DNA from: Fibrobacter sp. UWH4
GTDB taxonomy: Bacteria; Fibrobacterota; Fibrobacteria; Fibrobacterales; Fibrobacteraceae
Assembly: GCF_900142475.1 (NCBI RefSeq)
Contig: NZ_FRAY01000003.1
Location: 372,001 to 436,000, forward strand
Length of the DNA: 64,000 nucleotides
Direction of reading: 5' to 3'
Shown: positions 44,121 through 52,655 of the stretch, piece after piece
Layout of the letters: each line of letters begins with the position of its first letter
Position numbering within the stretch: the first letter of the stretch is position 1
The notes under the pieces: model-generated
What the model saw: the letters and a program-made list of their open reading frames with translations, nothing else
The model's database searches: none
What the model was told of the DNA's origin: nothing
Translations under genes and position numbers: made by a program

Positions 44121-44720
44121 ATGGCAGGTATTACATACGAGATAGACGACAAGAATGTTGTCGAACAGATTCGTAACGACGCGATGAACGCCGCCAAGGA
44201 ACTTGTGGAAAAGGCACACCTCACGGCGGGCCAGATTGTGGTCATCGGTTGCAGCACGAGCTCCACGCTCGGAAACGACATCGGGAGCCATTCCGTGCCC
44301 GAAGTCGGCAAGGCGATTTTCGAAGGACTCTCCTCCGTATTCAAGCCGCTCGGCATCAACATCGCGGCGCAGTGCTGCGAGCACCTGAACCGAGCCATCA
44401 TCGTCGAGCATGCGGCAGTCCCCAATGCCGAAATCGTGAACGTAGTGCCGCAGCCCAAGGCGGGCGGTTCTTTTGCGACAGCCTGCTACAGCGCCTTCGA
44501 GCATCCGGTCGCCATTGAGCATATCAAGGCAGACGCAGGCCTCGATATCGGCGGAACGCTCATCGGCATGCACCTGAAAGAAGTCGCGGTTCCTGTCCAC
44601 ATGCAGCTAACGCATATCGGCAAGGCAATCCTGATTGCAGCGCGCACGCGCCCGAAGTTCATCGGCGGGGAGCGCGCACACTACGACGAAAGCCTCAAGG
44701 ACGGCTACCCGAAATTCTAA
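44121..44720 (+). CDS. YwlG/UPF0340 (DUF436) family protein
   Basis: A 199-residue cytosolic protein with the conserved blocks of this family: VVIGCSTSSTLGNDIGSHS, AQCCEHLNRAIIVE, PQPKAGGSFATACY, DAGLDIGGTLIGMHL and RTRPKFIGGERAHYD. The family fold is known for Bacillus YwlG, but its function is not established. GAGG at 44111-44114 (6-nt spacing) is the ribosome site and lies in the tail of a dispersed repeat. A 15-bp terminator hairpin follows 72 nt after the stop. Confidence 0.9.
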   Translation: MAGITYEIDDKNVVEQIRNDAMNAAKELVEKAHLTAGQIVVIGCSTSSTLGNDIGSHSVPEVGKAIFEGLSSVFKPLGINIAAQCCEHLNRAIIVEHAAVPNAEIVNVVPQPKAGGSFATACYSAFEHPVAIEHIKADAGLDIGGTLIGMHLKEVAVPVHMQLTHIGKAILIAARTRPKFIGGERAHYDESLKDGYPKF

Positions 44721-44792
44721 TCATGGCAGAAATTCTTCGTTTTTCGCATAGGAAGACGTAGAATATTCCAATTTGGAGTAATAAAATTGTAG

Positions 44793-44832
44793 AAAAATGG
44801 AGCTTTTTTTACAGAAAAGCTCCATTTTTTAT
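44793..44832 (+). terminator. Terminator after YwlG-like gene
   Basis: AAAAATGGAGCTTTT pairs with AAAAGCTCCATTTTT (15 bp, loop TTTACAG), followed by T. Confidence 0.9.
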
Positions 44833-44877
44833 TTTCATTAGTTAAATTAAATTTGCTGAACGGAGAAAATTTTTGAA

Positions 44878-46662
44878 ATGAATGGTGAATTTGAAAATAT
44901 CAATCAAACTCAAAATTCCTTTTCCCCACCGCAGATTAATAAAATGGGGATAGGACCAGGATCTCTTGAGAAAAACGACCCCATAACAGGCCTTAACCTT
45001 GTGGCGTGGTTCTTTGAACAGACTCAAAAGAATCCCGATTTTTTTCCTTTACTCAAGTCAACCATCATATTTTTCAATGTGATGAATTTCAAGGCGATTA
45101 ACCAGCGCTTTTCGTATCAAGGCGGAAATGAATACCTGTGCGAGTTCAGGGATGAGCTCTTGCGGCTTTTTAAAGGAGAAAAGGTCTTACGAGCCGGAGC
45201 CGACCATCTCGTTGTTATCAGTCTGAACCTTACTGTCGACGAAATTGGCGATCGCATTAAGATTTTAAACGAAATCATGGGCAATTCACCCAAAGGACTC
45301 CGTAACCAGATCAAGGCCGGCATCTACATTGTAGACGGGTCTACGCACAAACCTGTCATCATGATGGACAGGGCCTCCCTCGCCTGTCGTGAAGTCCACG
45401 GCATATACAACAAGGCTTACGAAGTTTACGACAGTGAACTAGCCAAAAGGCACGAACAAAAACAATATGTTCTGGAGCATTTTGAAGAAGCTTTTGAAAA
45501 AGAGTACTTCAAAGTTTACTACCAGCCCGTTGTCCGTGCGCTAACCGGAAAAATTTGCGGATACGAAGCCCTTGCCCGGTGGATTGCCCCCGATCGAGGC
45601 ATGATTTCTCCCCTAATTTTTTTTGATGTTCTAGAAAAAGTCCACCTGATTCATAAACTCGATGCCTACATTATTGAACACGCCTGCAAGGACTTGCGAG
45701 ACGACATCGATAGCGGCTTTGCCTACCAGCCCATTTCTGTAAACCTTTCCCGTCTCGACTTCGAATTGAGCGATATCAAGAAAATCATAGACGACGCTGT
45801 AACAAAATACAATATTCCTAAGGAATACCTGGTGCTTGAAGTTACCGAAAGCGCCTTTGCCGCAGATCTCAGTAGCTTGGGTAAAATCATCCGGGAACTC
45901 AGGGAAGAAGGCTACCAGGTGTGGCTAGACGATTTCGGCTCGGGATTCAGTTCCTTCAACAACTTGCAGAGCTATGATTTCGATTTTCTCAAGATCGACA
46001 TGAACTTCTTGCGAAGCTTCGACAAGACACCGAAAACCAAGGTCATCTTGGCGTCCATCGTAGACTTGGCCAAGAAACTGGGTATCCACACGCTCGTCGA
46101 AGGTGTTGAGACTCAGGAACAGTACGAGTTCATGAAAAAAATCGGTTGCGAGTTGATTCAAGGTTACTATTTTAGCAAACCCCTGCCGCTCGAAGAATTC
46201 CACAATAGGCGTGCCGAACTTTGCTCTTTCGATACCAACGAGTCCCCGGAAGAACGACTGTATTACGACGAAATCGGTCGAATCAACTTCCTGGACAATA
46301 CACCACTGCGTGAAAAGAAGATGGACATCGCAAGCGACATTCCCATTGCAATCGTCGAACGCGAAGACAGGCATTACCGCACCATATATGCCAACGAAGC
46401 CTTTTTGCGAGAAGTCCATTCATTCGGTGCAAAGGATATTCAGGACGTACTCAGGATTCTTTGGAAGCAAAACACGAGCGAAGAGGTTCAAAAATATTAC
46501 GAACACATTTTGTACACCGAAGAACACCGTGTAACAATCGAATACAATATGATGTTGAATAATTACAAGGTAAACACGATCGTGCGATTCCTGAGCCGAA
46601 TGGGAAACAAGGCTGTCTATGCGTTCATGACGCGCAACCTTACCTTGCACGAAAATCTTTAG
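44878..46662 (+). CDS. c-di-GMP phosphodiesterase (EAL) with degenerate GGDEF
   Basis: The 594-residue cytosolic protein has a degenerate GGDEF domain (~30-180; AGADHLVVI stands at the GGDEF position, so cyclase activity is not expected). The EAL domain (~200-445) retains the catalytic set: GYEALARW, SVNLSR, EVTES, WLDDFGSG, LKIDMNFLR and VEGVETQEQ. The final ~140 residues look like a PAS-type sensor domain (DIPIAIVEREDRHYRTIYANEAF). CGGAGA precedes the ATG. The stop overlaps that of the convergent cobA/hemD gene by 4 nt. Likely an active phosphodiesterase controlled by its flanking domains. Confidence 0.93.
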   Translation: MNGEFENINQTQNSFSPPQINKMGIGPGSLEKNDPITGLNLVAWFFEQTQKNPDFFPLLKSTIIFFNVMNFKAINQRFSYQGGNEYLCEFRDELLRLFKGEKVLRAGADHLVVISLNLTVDEIGDRIKILNEIMGNSPKGLRNQIKAGIYIVDGSTHKPVIMMDRASLACREVHGIYNKAYEVYDSELAKRHEQKQYVLEHFEEAFEKEYFKVYYQPVVRALTGKICGYEALARWIAPDRGMISPLIFFDVLEKVHLIHKLDAYIIEHACKDLRDDIDSGFAYQPISVNLSRLDFELSDIKKIIDDAVTKYNIPKEYLVLEVTESAFAADLSSLGKIIRELREEGYQVWLDDFGSGFSSFNNLQSYDFDFLKIDMNFLRSFDKTPKTKVILASIVDLAKKLGIHTLVEGVETQEQYEFMKKIGCELIQGYYFSKPLPLEEFHNRRAELCSFDTNESPEERLYYDEIGRINFLDNTPLREKKMDIASDIPIAIVEREDRHYRTIYANEAFLREVHSFGAKDIQDVLRILWKQNTSEEVQKYYEHILYTEEHRVTIEYNMMLNNYKVNTIVRFLSRMGNKAVYAFMTRNLTLHENL

Positions 46663-48275
46663 CTGTAATATTCAACAATTCTTTTTACGAGCGAATCCAT
46701 GGTCGTTTCTTCGGAAACGACCGTTTTGTATCCGTATTTTTGGGCGGCAGATTCTGTCATTCGGCCGATGCAGAATGCGAGCGGATGGGCATCTTGACTC
46801 ACGCAGGATTTATTCAAGTTCGCAAAATTTTCGACGGCACTCGAACTTGCAAAAACGACCGCATCGGCCGTAGCAACCGCCTCGCATTTCCATTCCGGGC
46901 ATTCCGTAACAGGAAGTGTCTCGTAAACAATCCAGCGGGTGGCGTGCGGTAGATACCCGAGCAAGGTATCATCGGCGAGATTTCCCTGAAGGAGGAGGAT
47001 TTTCGGTTCATCTTTTGACACCTGACGGCAGTCGGCGCATTGAGACGCAAGTAACTTTCCGAGACCTTCAGCGGTGTGGTCTTCGGGAACGTAGTCGCAA
47101 CGGATACCATATTCAAGGAGCTTCTTTTCGGTAATTTTCCCGACACTGGCGATTTTCTTGCCCGCGAGGACACGCACGTCATAACCCGCGGCAAACAGTT
47201 GCTTGAAGAAACTGTCGACTCCGTTCGTACTTGTGAAAGCGAGAAGGTTGAAATCCTTAAGGGTGTTAAAAACAGCAAGCCTGGATTCTATCGTTTCGCT
47301 ACGCTCCACTCCAGAATGACATTTTTCATTACGATCCCCCTGGAGACACCTTGTGTCGATAGAGGCCATGTTAGACCTAATTACAAACGGACCGTCAAGC
47401 GTACGGGTTTCAATCATCGGCGATTCAATGATTTCTGCTCCGAACGCAGAGAGTCGCGATGAAATGCCGCTGGACTGCTTTGCTGCACGGGTAACCACCA
47501 GACGCTTGCCCGACAGCGGCAGGTTCTTTTTCCAGGCAAGGGTCTTGCCGAGTTCAACGACGCCGCCCATAATCGTAATCGCAGGGGCAGTCACATTTTC
47601 ACGGACAATAGTCTCCCCCGCCGTTTCAAGGGTCGCCATGACGGTTCGCTGGTACGGCGTTGTCCCCTTTTCGATAAAGGCGAGCGGAGTCTTGGGATCC
47701 TTACCGCATTCCATCAGTCGATGCGCGATAAAATCCATATTCGAGATTCCCATCAAGAAGATGAGGGTCCCCGGACACTTGGCTAGAGTTTCAAAATCAA
47801 GGGAGATTTCTGCGTTATCTTTTTCGTGGCCAGTAACGATGTGGAAACTCGTGGCGATTCCACGGTGGCTTACGGGAATGCCCGCGTAAGCAGGAACAGA
47901 TATGGCAGAGGTAATTCCCGGCACGACTTCGAATTCCACGCCCGCGTCCACGAGTTCAAGGGCTTCTTCGCCGCCACGACCGAATACGAACGGGTCGCCC
48001 CCCTTAAGACGGGCGATAACACCATGCGGAATTTCGCGGGCAAACTGCACGAGCAGCTTATTGATTTCGGATTGTTTGACCTTATGGTGAGTTGGCGTCT
48101 TGCCCACATCCACCATCTTGGCCTTGGCATTGCACATCGAAAGAATTGCCGGAGAAACAAGACGGTCATAGACAACCACGTCGGCACGCTCCAGGACTTC
48201 TTTGCCACGAAGTGTCAAAAGGCCAGGATCGCCAGGACCAGCACCAATCAAGAACACCTTTCCAAAATCAGACAT
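46659..48275 (-). CDS. Uroporphyrinogen-III methyltransferase / synthase fusion
   Basis: A 538-residue CobA-HemD fusion. HemD cyclises hydroxymethylbilane to uroporphyrinogen III, and CobA methylates it twice to precorrin-2. The CobA part (~1-245) has GAGPGDPGLLTLRG, YDRLVS, RLKGGDPFVFGRGGEE and the SAM site PAYAGIPVSHRG. The HemD part (~255-538) has LVVTRAAKQSSG, LLAFTSTNGV and VFASSSAVENF. Residues ~300-332 (ASIDTRCLQGDRNEKCHSGV...) are encoded by a dispersed repeat inserted in frame between HemD strands and are absent from ordinary HemD. Third gene of the hemA-hemC-cobA/hemD operon, 24 nt after hemC, with AAAGG upstream. Confidence 0.95.
   Translation of the reverse strand: MSDFGKVFLIGAGPGDPGLLTLRGKEVLERADVVVYDRLVSPAILSMCNAKAKMVDVGKTPTHHKVKQSEINKLLVQFAREIPHGVIARLKGGDPFVFGRGGEEALELVDAGVEFEVVPGITSAISVPAYAGIPVSHRGIATSFHIVTGHEKDNAEISLDFETLAKCPGTLIFLMGISNMDFIAHRLMECGKDPKTPLAFIEKGTTPYQRTVMATLETAGETIVRENVTAPAITIMGGVVELGKTLAWKKNLPLSGKRLVVTRAAKQSSGISSRLSAFGAEIIESPMIETRTLDGPFVIRSNMASIDTRCLQGDRNEKCHSGVERSETIESRLAVFNTLKDFNLLAFTSTNGVDSFFKQLFAAGYDVRVLAGKKIASVGKITEKKLLEYGIRCDYVPEDHTAEGLGKLLASQCADCRQVSKDEPKILLLQGNLADDTLLGYLPHATRWIVYETLPVTECPEWKCEAVATADAVVFASSSAVENFANLNKSCVSQDAHPLAFCIGRMTESAAQKYGYKTVVSEETTMDSLVKRIVEYYS
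47281..47370 (-). repeat. Palindromic repeat embedded in frame in the HemD domain
   Basis: The plus strand reads TGGATTCTATCG...CTCCAGAATGACA, then a second partial unit with CCCCCTGGAGACACCTTG and TCGATAGAGGCCATG. It matches the short intergenic form at 43774 and 44033. The 90-bp segment keeps the frame. Confidence 0.85.
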
Positions 48276-48299
48276 CTTAAAACCTTTATTAACAAAAAA

Positions 48300-49274
48300 C
48301 TACATCTGTTCGCGAATTTTTTGAGCGAGCGCCACGCCTACCGCACGGGATTGCGCAATCAAGTCGGGAGATTCAAGACTCACGGAATGCAGGATTTCGG
48401 CTCGGAGAAGGCGTTTCGAAATTTCATCCCAGTAGATACCGCGAATTTTCAATTCGCGCACGCCATCGGCAGTTGCGGCGGTGTCGACAAATTCGGCGAA
48501 ACTCGCCACGGGAAATTGACAACCGGCATCGAGAGCTTTGAGGTAGGCCATTTCGGCGACGGCGATGGCATACGATTCGGCGTCATTGACATGCGCAAGA
48601 ATTGCGTCTATGGATTGCTTCGGGCTATTGCCCTCGCAATGACGCAGCTGAGAAAGTGTTTCGATTGCCAAGATGCCCTGGCCCGATGCCGGGAGCATGT
48701 GCTCGGTACTGAAAAACTCTGTCACCTGGTCGGCGAGGCCCATACGCTTGAGGCCTGCGGCGGCGAGCACCACTCCGTCAAGTTCAGCCAATTTAGAAAG
48801 GCGCGTCTGGATATTCCCGCGAATAGGCACATATTCGAGATCTGGGCGAAGCGCCTTCAGTTGCACGACGCGACGGATGCTTCCTGTACCGATGCGGGCT
48901 CCTGCGGGCAGCTCCATGAACCTGCAGCCGTCCACTCCCCCGCGCGCGACAAAGGCGTCGCGCGGGTCCTCGCGGTGTAACACCGCGGCAAGCTTGAATT
49001 CCGGTAGCACTTCAGCAGGCATGTCCTTCAAGCTGTGGACGGCAATATCGGCGCGGCCCTCAAGCAAGGCGACTTCCAGCTCCTTGATGAACACGCCCTT
49101 GCCGCCGAAACTCGCCAAAGACTTGTCGAGCCGGCGGTCGCCTTCGGTCGTCATCGAGACAAGTTCGTAGCTCAGACCAGGATTCGCCTGCACGATAGCC
49201 TCGGCAACCATGGTCGTCTGCGCCATGGCAAGGGCGCTCTTACGCGTCGCGACCCGTAGCTTGAACTCACTCAT
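48300..49274 (-). CDS. hemC: Hydroxymethylbilane synthase
   Basis: The 324-residue porphobilinogen deaminase polymerises four porphobilinogens. Seen: RVATRKSALAMAQT, HSLKDMPAEV (catalytic Asp), RIGTGSIRRVVQL, VPIRGNIQTRL and the cofactor Cys in LDAGCQFPVASF. It overlaps the end of hemA by 8 nt, with GAGGC as ribosome site, which indicates coupling. Around residue ~210-222 the peptide QLRHCEGNSPKQSID comes from a dispersed repeat inserted between the conserved IAIE and HVNDAESY segments, lengthening a loop by about 10 residues. Confidence 0.96.
   Translation of the reverse strand: MSEFKLRVATRKSALAMAQTTMVAEAIVQANPGLSYELVSMTTEGDRRLDKSLASFGGKGVFIKELEVALLEGRADIAVHSLKDMPAEVLPEFKLAAVLHREDPRDAFVARGGVDGCRFMELPAGARIGTGSIRRVVQLKALRPDLEYVPIRGNIQTRLSKLAELDGVVLAAAGLKRMGLADQVTEFFSTEHMLPASGQGILAIETLSQLRHCEGNSPKQSIDAILAHVNDAESYAIAVAEMAYLKALDAGCQFPVASFAEFVDTAATADGVRELKIRGIYWDEISKRLLRAEILHSVSLESPDLIAQSRAVGVALAQKIREQM
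48610..48648 (-). repeat. GATTGCTTCG...CTCGCAATGACG repeat embedded in frame in hemC
   Basis: GATTGCTTCG, GGCTATTGCC as variable middle, then CTCGCAATGACG. The same flanks, with a different middle, occur in ahbAB at 53124. Confidence 0.85.
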
Positions 49275-50502
49275 GGATTGCCTCCAGACACTTCAAGAAG
49301 ACTTGCACATCTTCGGGTGAATTTTCCGCCTTGACCTTGTAAAGGTAATCGTTCGCCAGTTTCTTCGCAAAGCGCTCATACATCATCGAAATTCGGTGGC
49401 GGTCTTCTTCCGCCAAATCCGGCATGGAACGCAACAACTTTTCGGATTCCTCGTTCGCCACATTCAGCATCTGCTCCGCGTGCAGGCTAATCTGCTTCGA
49501 GACATTATCCATACGGTTCCAGTGCAAGAACTCGTCGATTCCTTCTTTCAGAATTTTCTGAGCCGCTTCGAGCTCCACCATACGCAAGCGACGGTTTTCC
49601 GATACTATCTTTTCAAGATCATCGACACAGACATATTCCACACCAGCAATTTCGCCAATAGAGGCTTCCGCATTGCGCGGGCTGCCCAGGTCAATGACCA
49701 GGCGTTTGGTGTTTTCTACGGTCCCAATCGCCTTCGCATATTCCTCTTTTGTGACAATCGGTTCGTGACAGGCGCTGCAAAGAATCACGACATCGCATTT
49801 ACCAATAACGCTATAGCGATCTTCAAAACGCACCGGAGTCAATACATCCGCAAATTTTTCCGCATTCGCAAAAGTCTTACTGCTGGCAAAAATGTTGGTC
49901 GTATATTCCTGCACATACTTGAGCATCAGCGAACCCATTTCGCCAAGCCCCACGATATAAACGGTTCGATTTTCAAGATCATCGAATGTCCGCTGCACCT
50001 GTTTCATCGCAAGGAACGGAATATTGCAGCTGAGCTTGCTCAAGTTCGTTTCGGTCTTGATGCGTTTGGTCGTGTGAATCGCACTCTGGAAAAGCTTGTT
50101 CAGGCTATTTCCTGTAGCGCCGAGTTCACGCGCCGTCTCGTAGGCACGCCCAATCTGGTGCAAAATCTGGTCTTCACCCATGGCCACGGAATCGAGCCCC
50201 GCACATACGTTCATCACATGATGTGCGACATCGTCTCCGGACTTGAAATAAAAGAATTTCGCAAAATCTTTATAGTCCTGTCCCGCCAGATTACATACGT
50301 ACCGCACCAGTTCTTCCCCCGAAATTTCACGGTCGGAAGCCGTGTACACTTCGGTTCGATTACAGGTCGCAAGTATCAAAAGTTCGTCGAACGGAGAATC
50401 TTTCAGAGCTTCCGTCTTGACATCCATCGGAATATAGAACTTCTCGCGGATTGCAATTTCAGCCACCTTGTGGCTCATTCCTGCCATGTAGATTTTGCGC
50501 AT
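49267..50502 (-). CDS. hemA: Glutamyl-tRNA reductase
   Basis: The 411-residue enzyme performs the first step of C5-pathway tetrapyrrole synthesis, reducing glutamyl-tRNA to glutamate semialdehyde. Seen: LILATCNRTEVYTAS with the catalytic Cys (~45-60), the GMSHKVAEIAIREKF N-terminus, NADPH loop IVGLGEMGSLM (~190), IDLGSPRNAE, and the helical dimerisation tail. Followed by hemC with an 8-nt overlap. TAAATT ends 6 nt before the ATG and no good ribosome site exists, so the operon mRNA may be leaderless. A heptamer repeat lies just upstream. Confidence 0.97.
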   Translation of the reverse strand: MRKIYMAGMSHKVAEIAIREKFYIPMDVKTEALKDSPFDELLILATCNRTEVYTASDREISGEELVRYVCNLAGQDYKDFAKFFYFKSGDDVAHHVMNVCAGLDSVAMGEDQILHQIGRAYETARELGATGNSLNKLFQSAIHTTKRIKTETNLSKLSCNIPFLAMKQVQRTFDDLENRTVYIVGLGEMGSLMLKYVQEYTTNIFASSKTFANAEKFADVLTPVRFEDRYSVIGKCDVVILCSACHEPIVTKEEYAKAIGTVENTKRLVIDLGSPRNAEASIGEIAGVEYVCVDDLEKIVSENRRLRMVELEAAQKILKEGIDEFLHWNRMDNVSKQISLHAEQMLNVANEESEKLLRSMPDLAEEDRHRISMMYERFAKKLANDYLYKVKAENSPEDVQVFLKCLEAIHE

Positions 50503-50527
50503 GGTCCAAATTTAGAAAAACTCTCTT

Positions 50528-50563
50528 TTCTAATTCCGATTTTCGAATTCCGAACTCTGAATT
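50528..50563 (-). repeat. YGAAWTC heptamer array overlapping the CotH stop codon
   Basis: The plus strand shows CGATTTT, CGAATTC, CGAACTC, TGAATTT in 7-nt register. The array encodes the last residues (SSEFENRN) and stop of the CotH gene and runs into the hemA promoter region. Confidence 0.75.
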
Positions 50564-51816
50564 TCCTCATCGATCCACTCGAAGCGTTTGCGCATCCAGG
50601 ACGCCATCGTTTCTACAGCTTCGTCATAAGAATCGTAGGGATCCTTGAGCGCCCAGTTTTCGGTATTGCTCATGATGGGCCATCGCCTATATTCATTCTC
50701 GATAGCGCGTTCAATAATCGAACGATAAACGGGAATACTGTCGATAAGTTCCTTGAATATTTCACGATGCTCTTTCCAGTAGACAGCAACCGCACTATCT
50801 ACCACGGGATTATTCACGATATAGTAATTCAAGCGGTATTCCCTGATATACCAGTCCTCGGGGTTCTGGTTCTGCGTACGCGACGCGTTTCCGAAGGACA
50901 AGTCAAAATCCCACAATGGACCAAAATGAATCGGCTTCCCTTTTGTCCAGGTAAAGAAAACGCTGCGTGCATAATTTCCGTCTTCGTTCTTGGAGTATTC
51001 CTGAACCCAGTAATACAACAGGTAATCTTCCAAATCAATCCAATTCAGGATTTCTTCGTCCTCATATAGGTAGCGGTTCTTCAAAAATTTTTCAAATTCG
51101 TTCAGGTGATTCTGCAAAAGTTCCAAGGATTCTTCCGGAGGATTTTTCGGTGAACGGATATGATAAATGTTCTTATTGTCGGTAATCACATAAGGAGGAT
51201 CGTATTTTTTCACATCTTCTTTTTCGACAAGGAACGTCGTGTCGTTTTCTTCGATGTGAACTCGATTTTTAGCCACCTTGACGGTTTCTGAAAGCAGGTA
51301 AAGCCCCATATACTTCCGGTTCAGATAAAGTTCAACGAACTGCATCCGAGGGGTATAACGAGCCCCAAGCCATTCCGAAAGACGCGTCATCATGTAGTTG
51401 CGCAAGTGAGTCTTATCTCCATAATTGGCAATAAGCGCCCAGTCACGGTTCTTGGGCATTCCAAAGAGTTCCACTTTGTCCTTAAATTCCAATTTCATGC
51501 CGTACTTGGGCATTTTGAAACTAGAATTGCCTCGACCGCGTACGGTCAGTTCCAGAACTTCGCTTTCGGGGGATTTTTCCCCGTAAATCTGGAGTTTTGA
51601 AGGGAATTCCGTTTCCCGATCTCGCAGCCCTGCAAAGTTTTCAATTTCGATGACGAGTCGTGGAAGCCCGGCATACGGGTACATCGAATCGTCCATCGGC
51701 AAGTAGTCTGGATTTTCTTCGGTTTCGGCCCAATAGCAAGCCGAAAAAACGATGCAACACAAGAGTGCGACAAGTCGTTTAAGCGAGTTAATCTTGAACA
51801 GAGCCGAAAACATCAT
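50530..51816 (-). CDS. CotH-family protein kinase-like lipoprotein
   Basis: The 428-residue protein has a lipobox (IVFSAC followed by YWAE). The CotH domain (~60-400) shows VRGRGNSSFKMPKYGMK, NYGDKTHLRNYM, YMGLYLLSETVKV, LVEKED and the metal-site motif GPLWDFDLSFGN. Bacterial CotH is an atypical kinase of spore coat proteins, and Fibrobacter has no spores, so here it probably modifies or scaffolds an envelope substrate (inference). Met1 or Met2 could start the protein. The C-terminal eight residues are encoded by a heptamer repeat. It lies upstream of hemA on the same strand with a 27-bp gap. Confidence 0.9.
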   Translation of the reverse strand: MMFSALFKINSLKRLVALLCCIVFSACYWAETEENPDYLPMDDSMYPYAGLPRLVIEIENFAGLRDRETEFPSKLQIYGEKSPESEVLELTVRGRGNSSFKMPKYGMKLEFKDKVELFGMPKNRDWALIANYGDKTHLRNYMMTRLSEWLGARYTPRMQFVELYLNRKYMGLYLLSETVKVAKNRVHIEENDTTFLVEKEDVKKYDPPYVITDNKNIYHIRSPKNPPEESLELLQNHLNEFEKFLKNRYLYEDEEILNWIDLEDYLLYYWVQEYSKNEDGNYARSVFFTWTKGKPIHFGPLWDFDLSFGNASRTQNQNPEDWYIREYRLNYYIVNNPVVDSAVAVYWKEHREIFKELIDSIPVYRSIIERAIENEYRRWPIMSNTENWALKDPYDSYDEAVETMASWMRKRFEWIDEEIQSSEFENRN

Positions 51817-51838
51817 TGGAAATATATATATTTAGAAT

Positions 51839-52648
51839 ATGAACAAATTTGTCGGATGCCTTCTATCGATTGGTTTTGTGACCTGTTTTGCCACAGAATC
51901 CCTGCATCCGATTTTGCCACCTACAAGTTCGATTTCCGTTCAAGGGACTGTCGAGTTAGACGAAGACGTTTACAGCGGCGACATGGAGGTCTCGGCAGAG
52001 TATGCGGTACATCCGCGGCTAAGTCTTTATGTAGACGGGGCGTTCCGATTCCTAAGCTACAGCTACGAATATTCCACCGAAGGCTACATCCACAATTACT
52101 GCAACCTACATGTCAACGGCTTTAACGAAACGTACCTGGGCGCAAAAGGGTTGATTTTCCCTTACCTGGGGCTAAATGCCGGTTGGCAGTTCCCGCCCGG
52201 CGAAGGCTCCCCAAAGAACCATTTTCACCGATTGAATGTGGAACCGTTCGGCTTGCTTCAGTTTTCAAAGAACCTCATTCTGGGAGCAGCCATCCGTTAC
52301 AACACCTTCCTTGAAGACAAAAATTACAAGCCCGGCGACGAAATCGGTCTGAAGGCGTCTTTCGTGTGGCGGCCCGGCTGGAACGATTCACTAAAGACCG
52401 GTTGGGAATTCAGCGAAGTTTTCCTTTACCAGGCCAGAATTGAAGAATCCGAAAATCGCAATCTGGACAAGCGTTATCGCGGTATGAAGGACAAGTACCG
52501 CGGCACGAAAATGAAGTTCGACGCCATGCGCTACTTCAACATTTTAGGATTATCCGTCGGATTAGGGCTCAATTACGAAATCCACGAAGGAACGCTGTTC
52601 GGTTTCGAAACAGGCCACCGCGTGGGAATTGAAATAAATGTTAGATAA
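51839..52648 (+). CDS. Outer-membrane beta-barrel-like protein
   Basis: A 269-residue protein with a signal peptide (LLSIGFVTCFA). Alternating aromatic/hydrophobic strands (LSLYVDGAFRFLSYSYEY, LIFPYLGLNAGWQF, LILGAAIRYNTFL, IGLKASFVWRPGW, LGLSVGLGLNYEIHE) and a C-terminal VGIEINVR strand suggest a barrel of 10-12 strands. No named family is recognised. TATATT at 51827-51832 ends 6 nt before the ATG with no ribosome site (leaderless candidate). It is divergent from the CotH gene across a 22-bp gap and convergent with ahbAB. Confidence 0.75.
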   Translation: MNKFVGCLLSIGFVTCFATESLHPILPPTSSISVQGTVELDEDVYSGDMEVSAEYAVHPRLSLYVDGAFRFLSYSYEYSTEGYIHNYCNLHVNGFNETYLGAKGLIFPYLGLNAGWQFPPGEGSPKNHFHRLNVEPFGLLQFSKNLILGAAIRYNTFLEDKNYKPGDEIGLKASFVWRPGWNDSLKTGWEFSEVFLYQARIEESENRNLDKRYRGMKDKYRGTKMKFDAMRYFNILGLSVGLGLNYEIHEGTLFGFETGHRVGIEINVR

Positions 52649-52655
52649 CCGCCTT

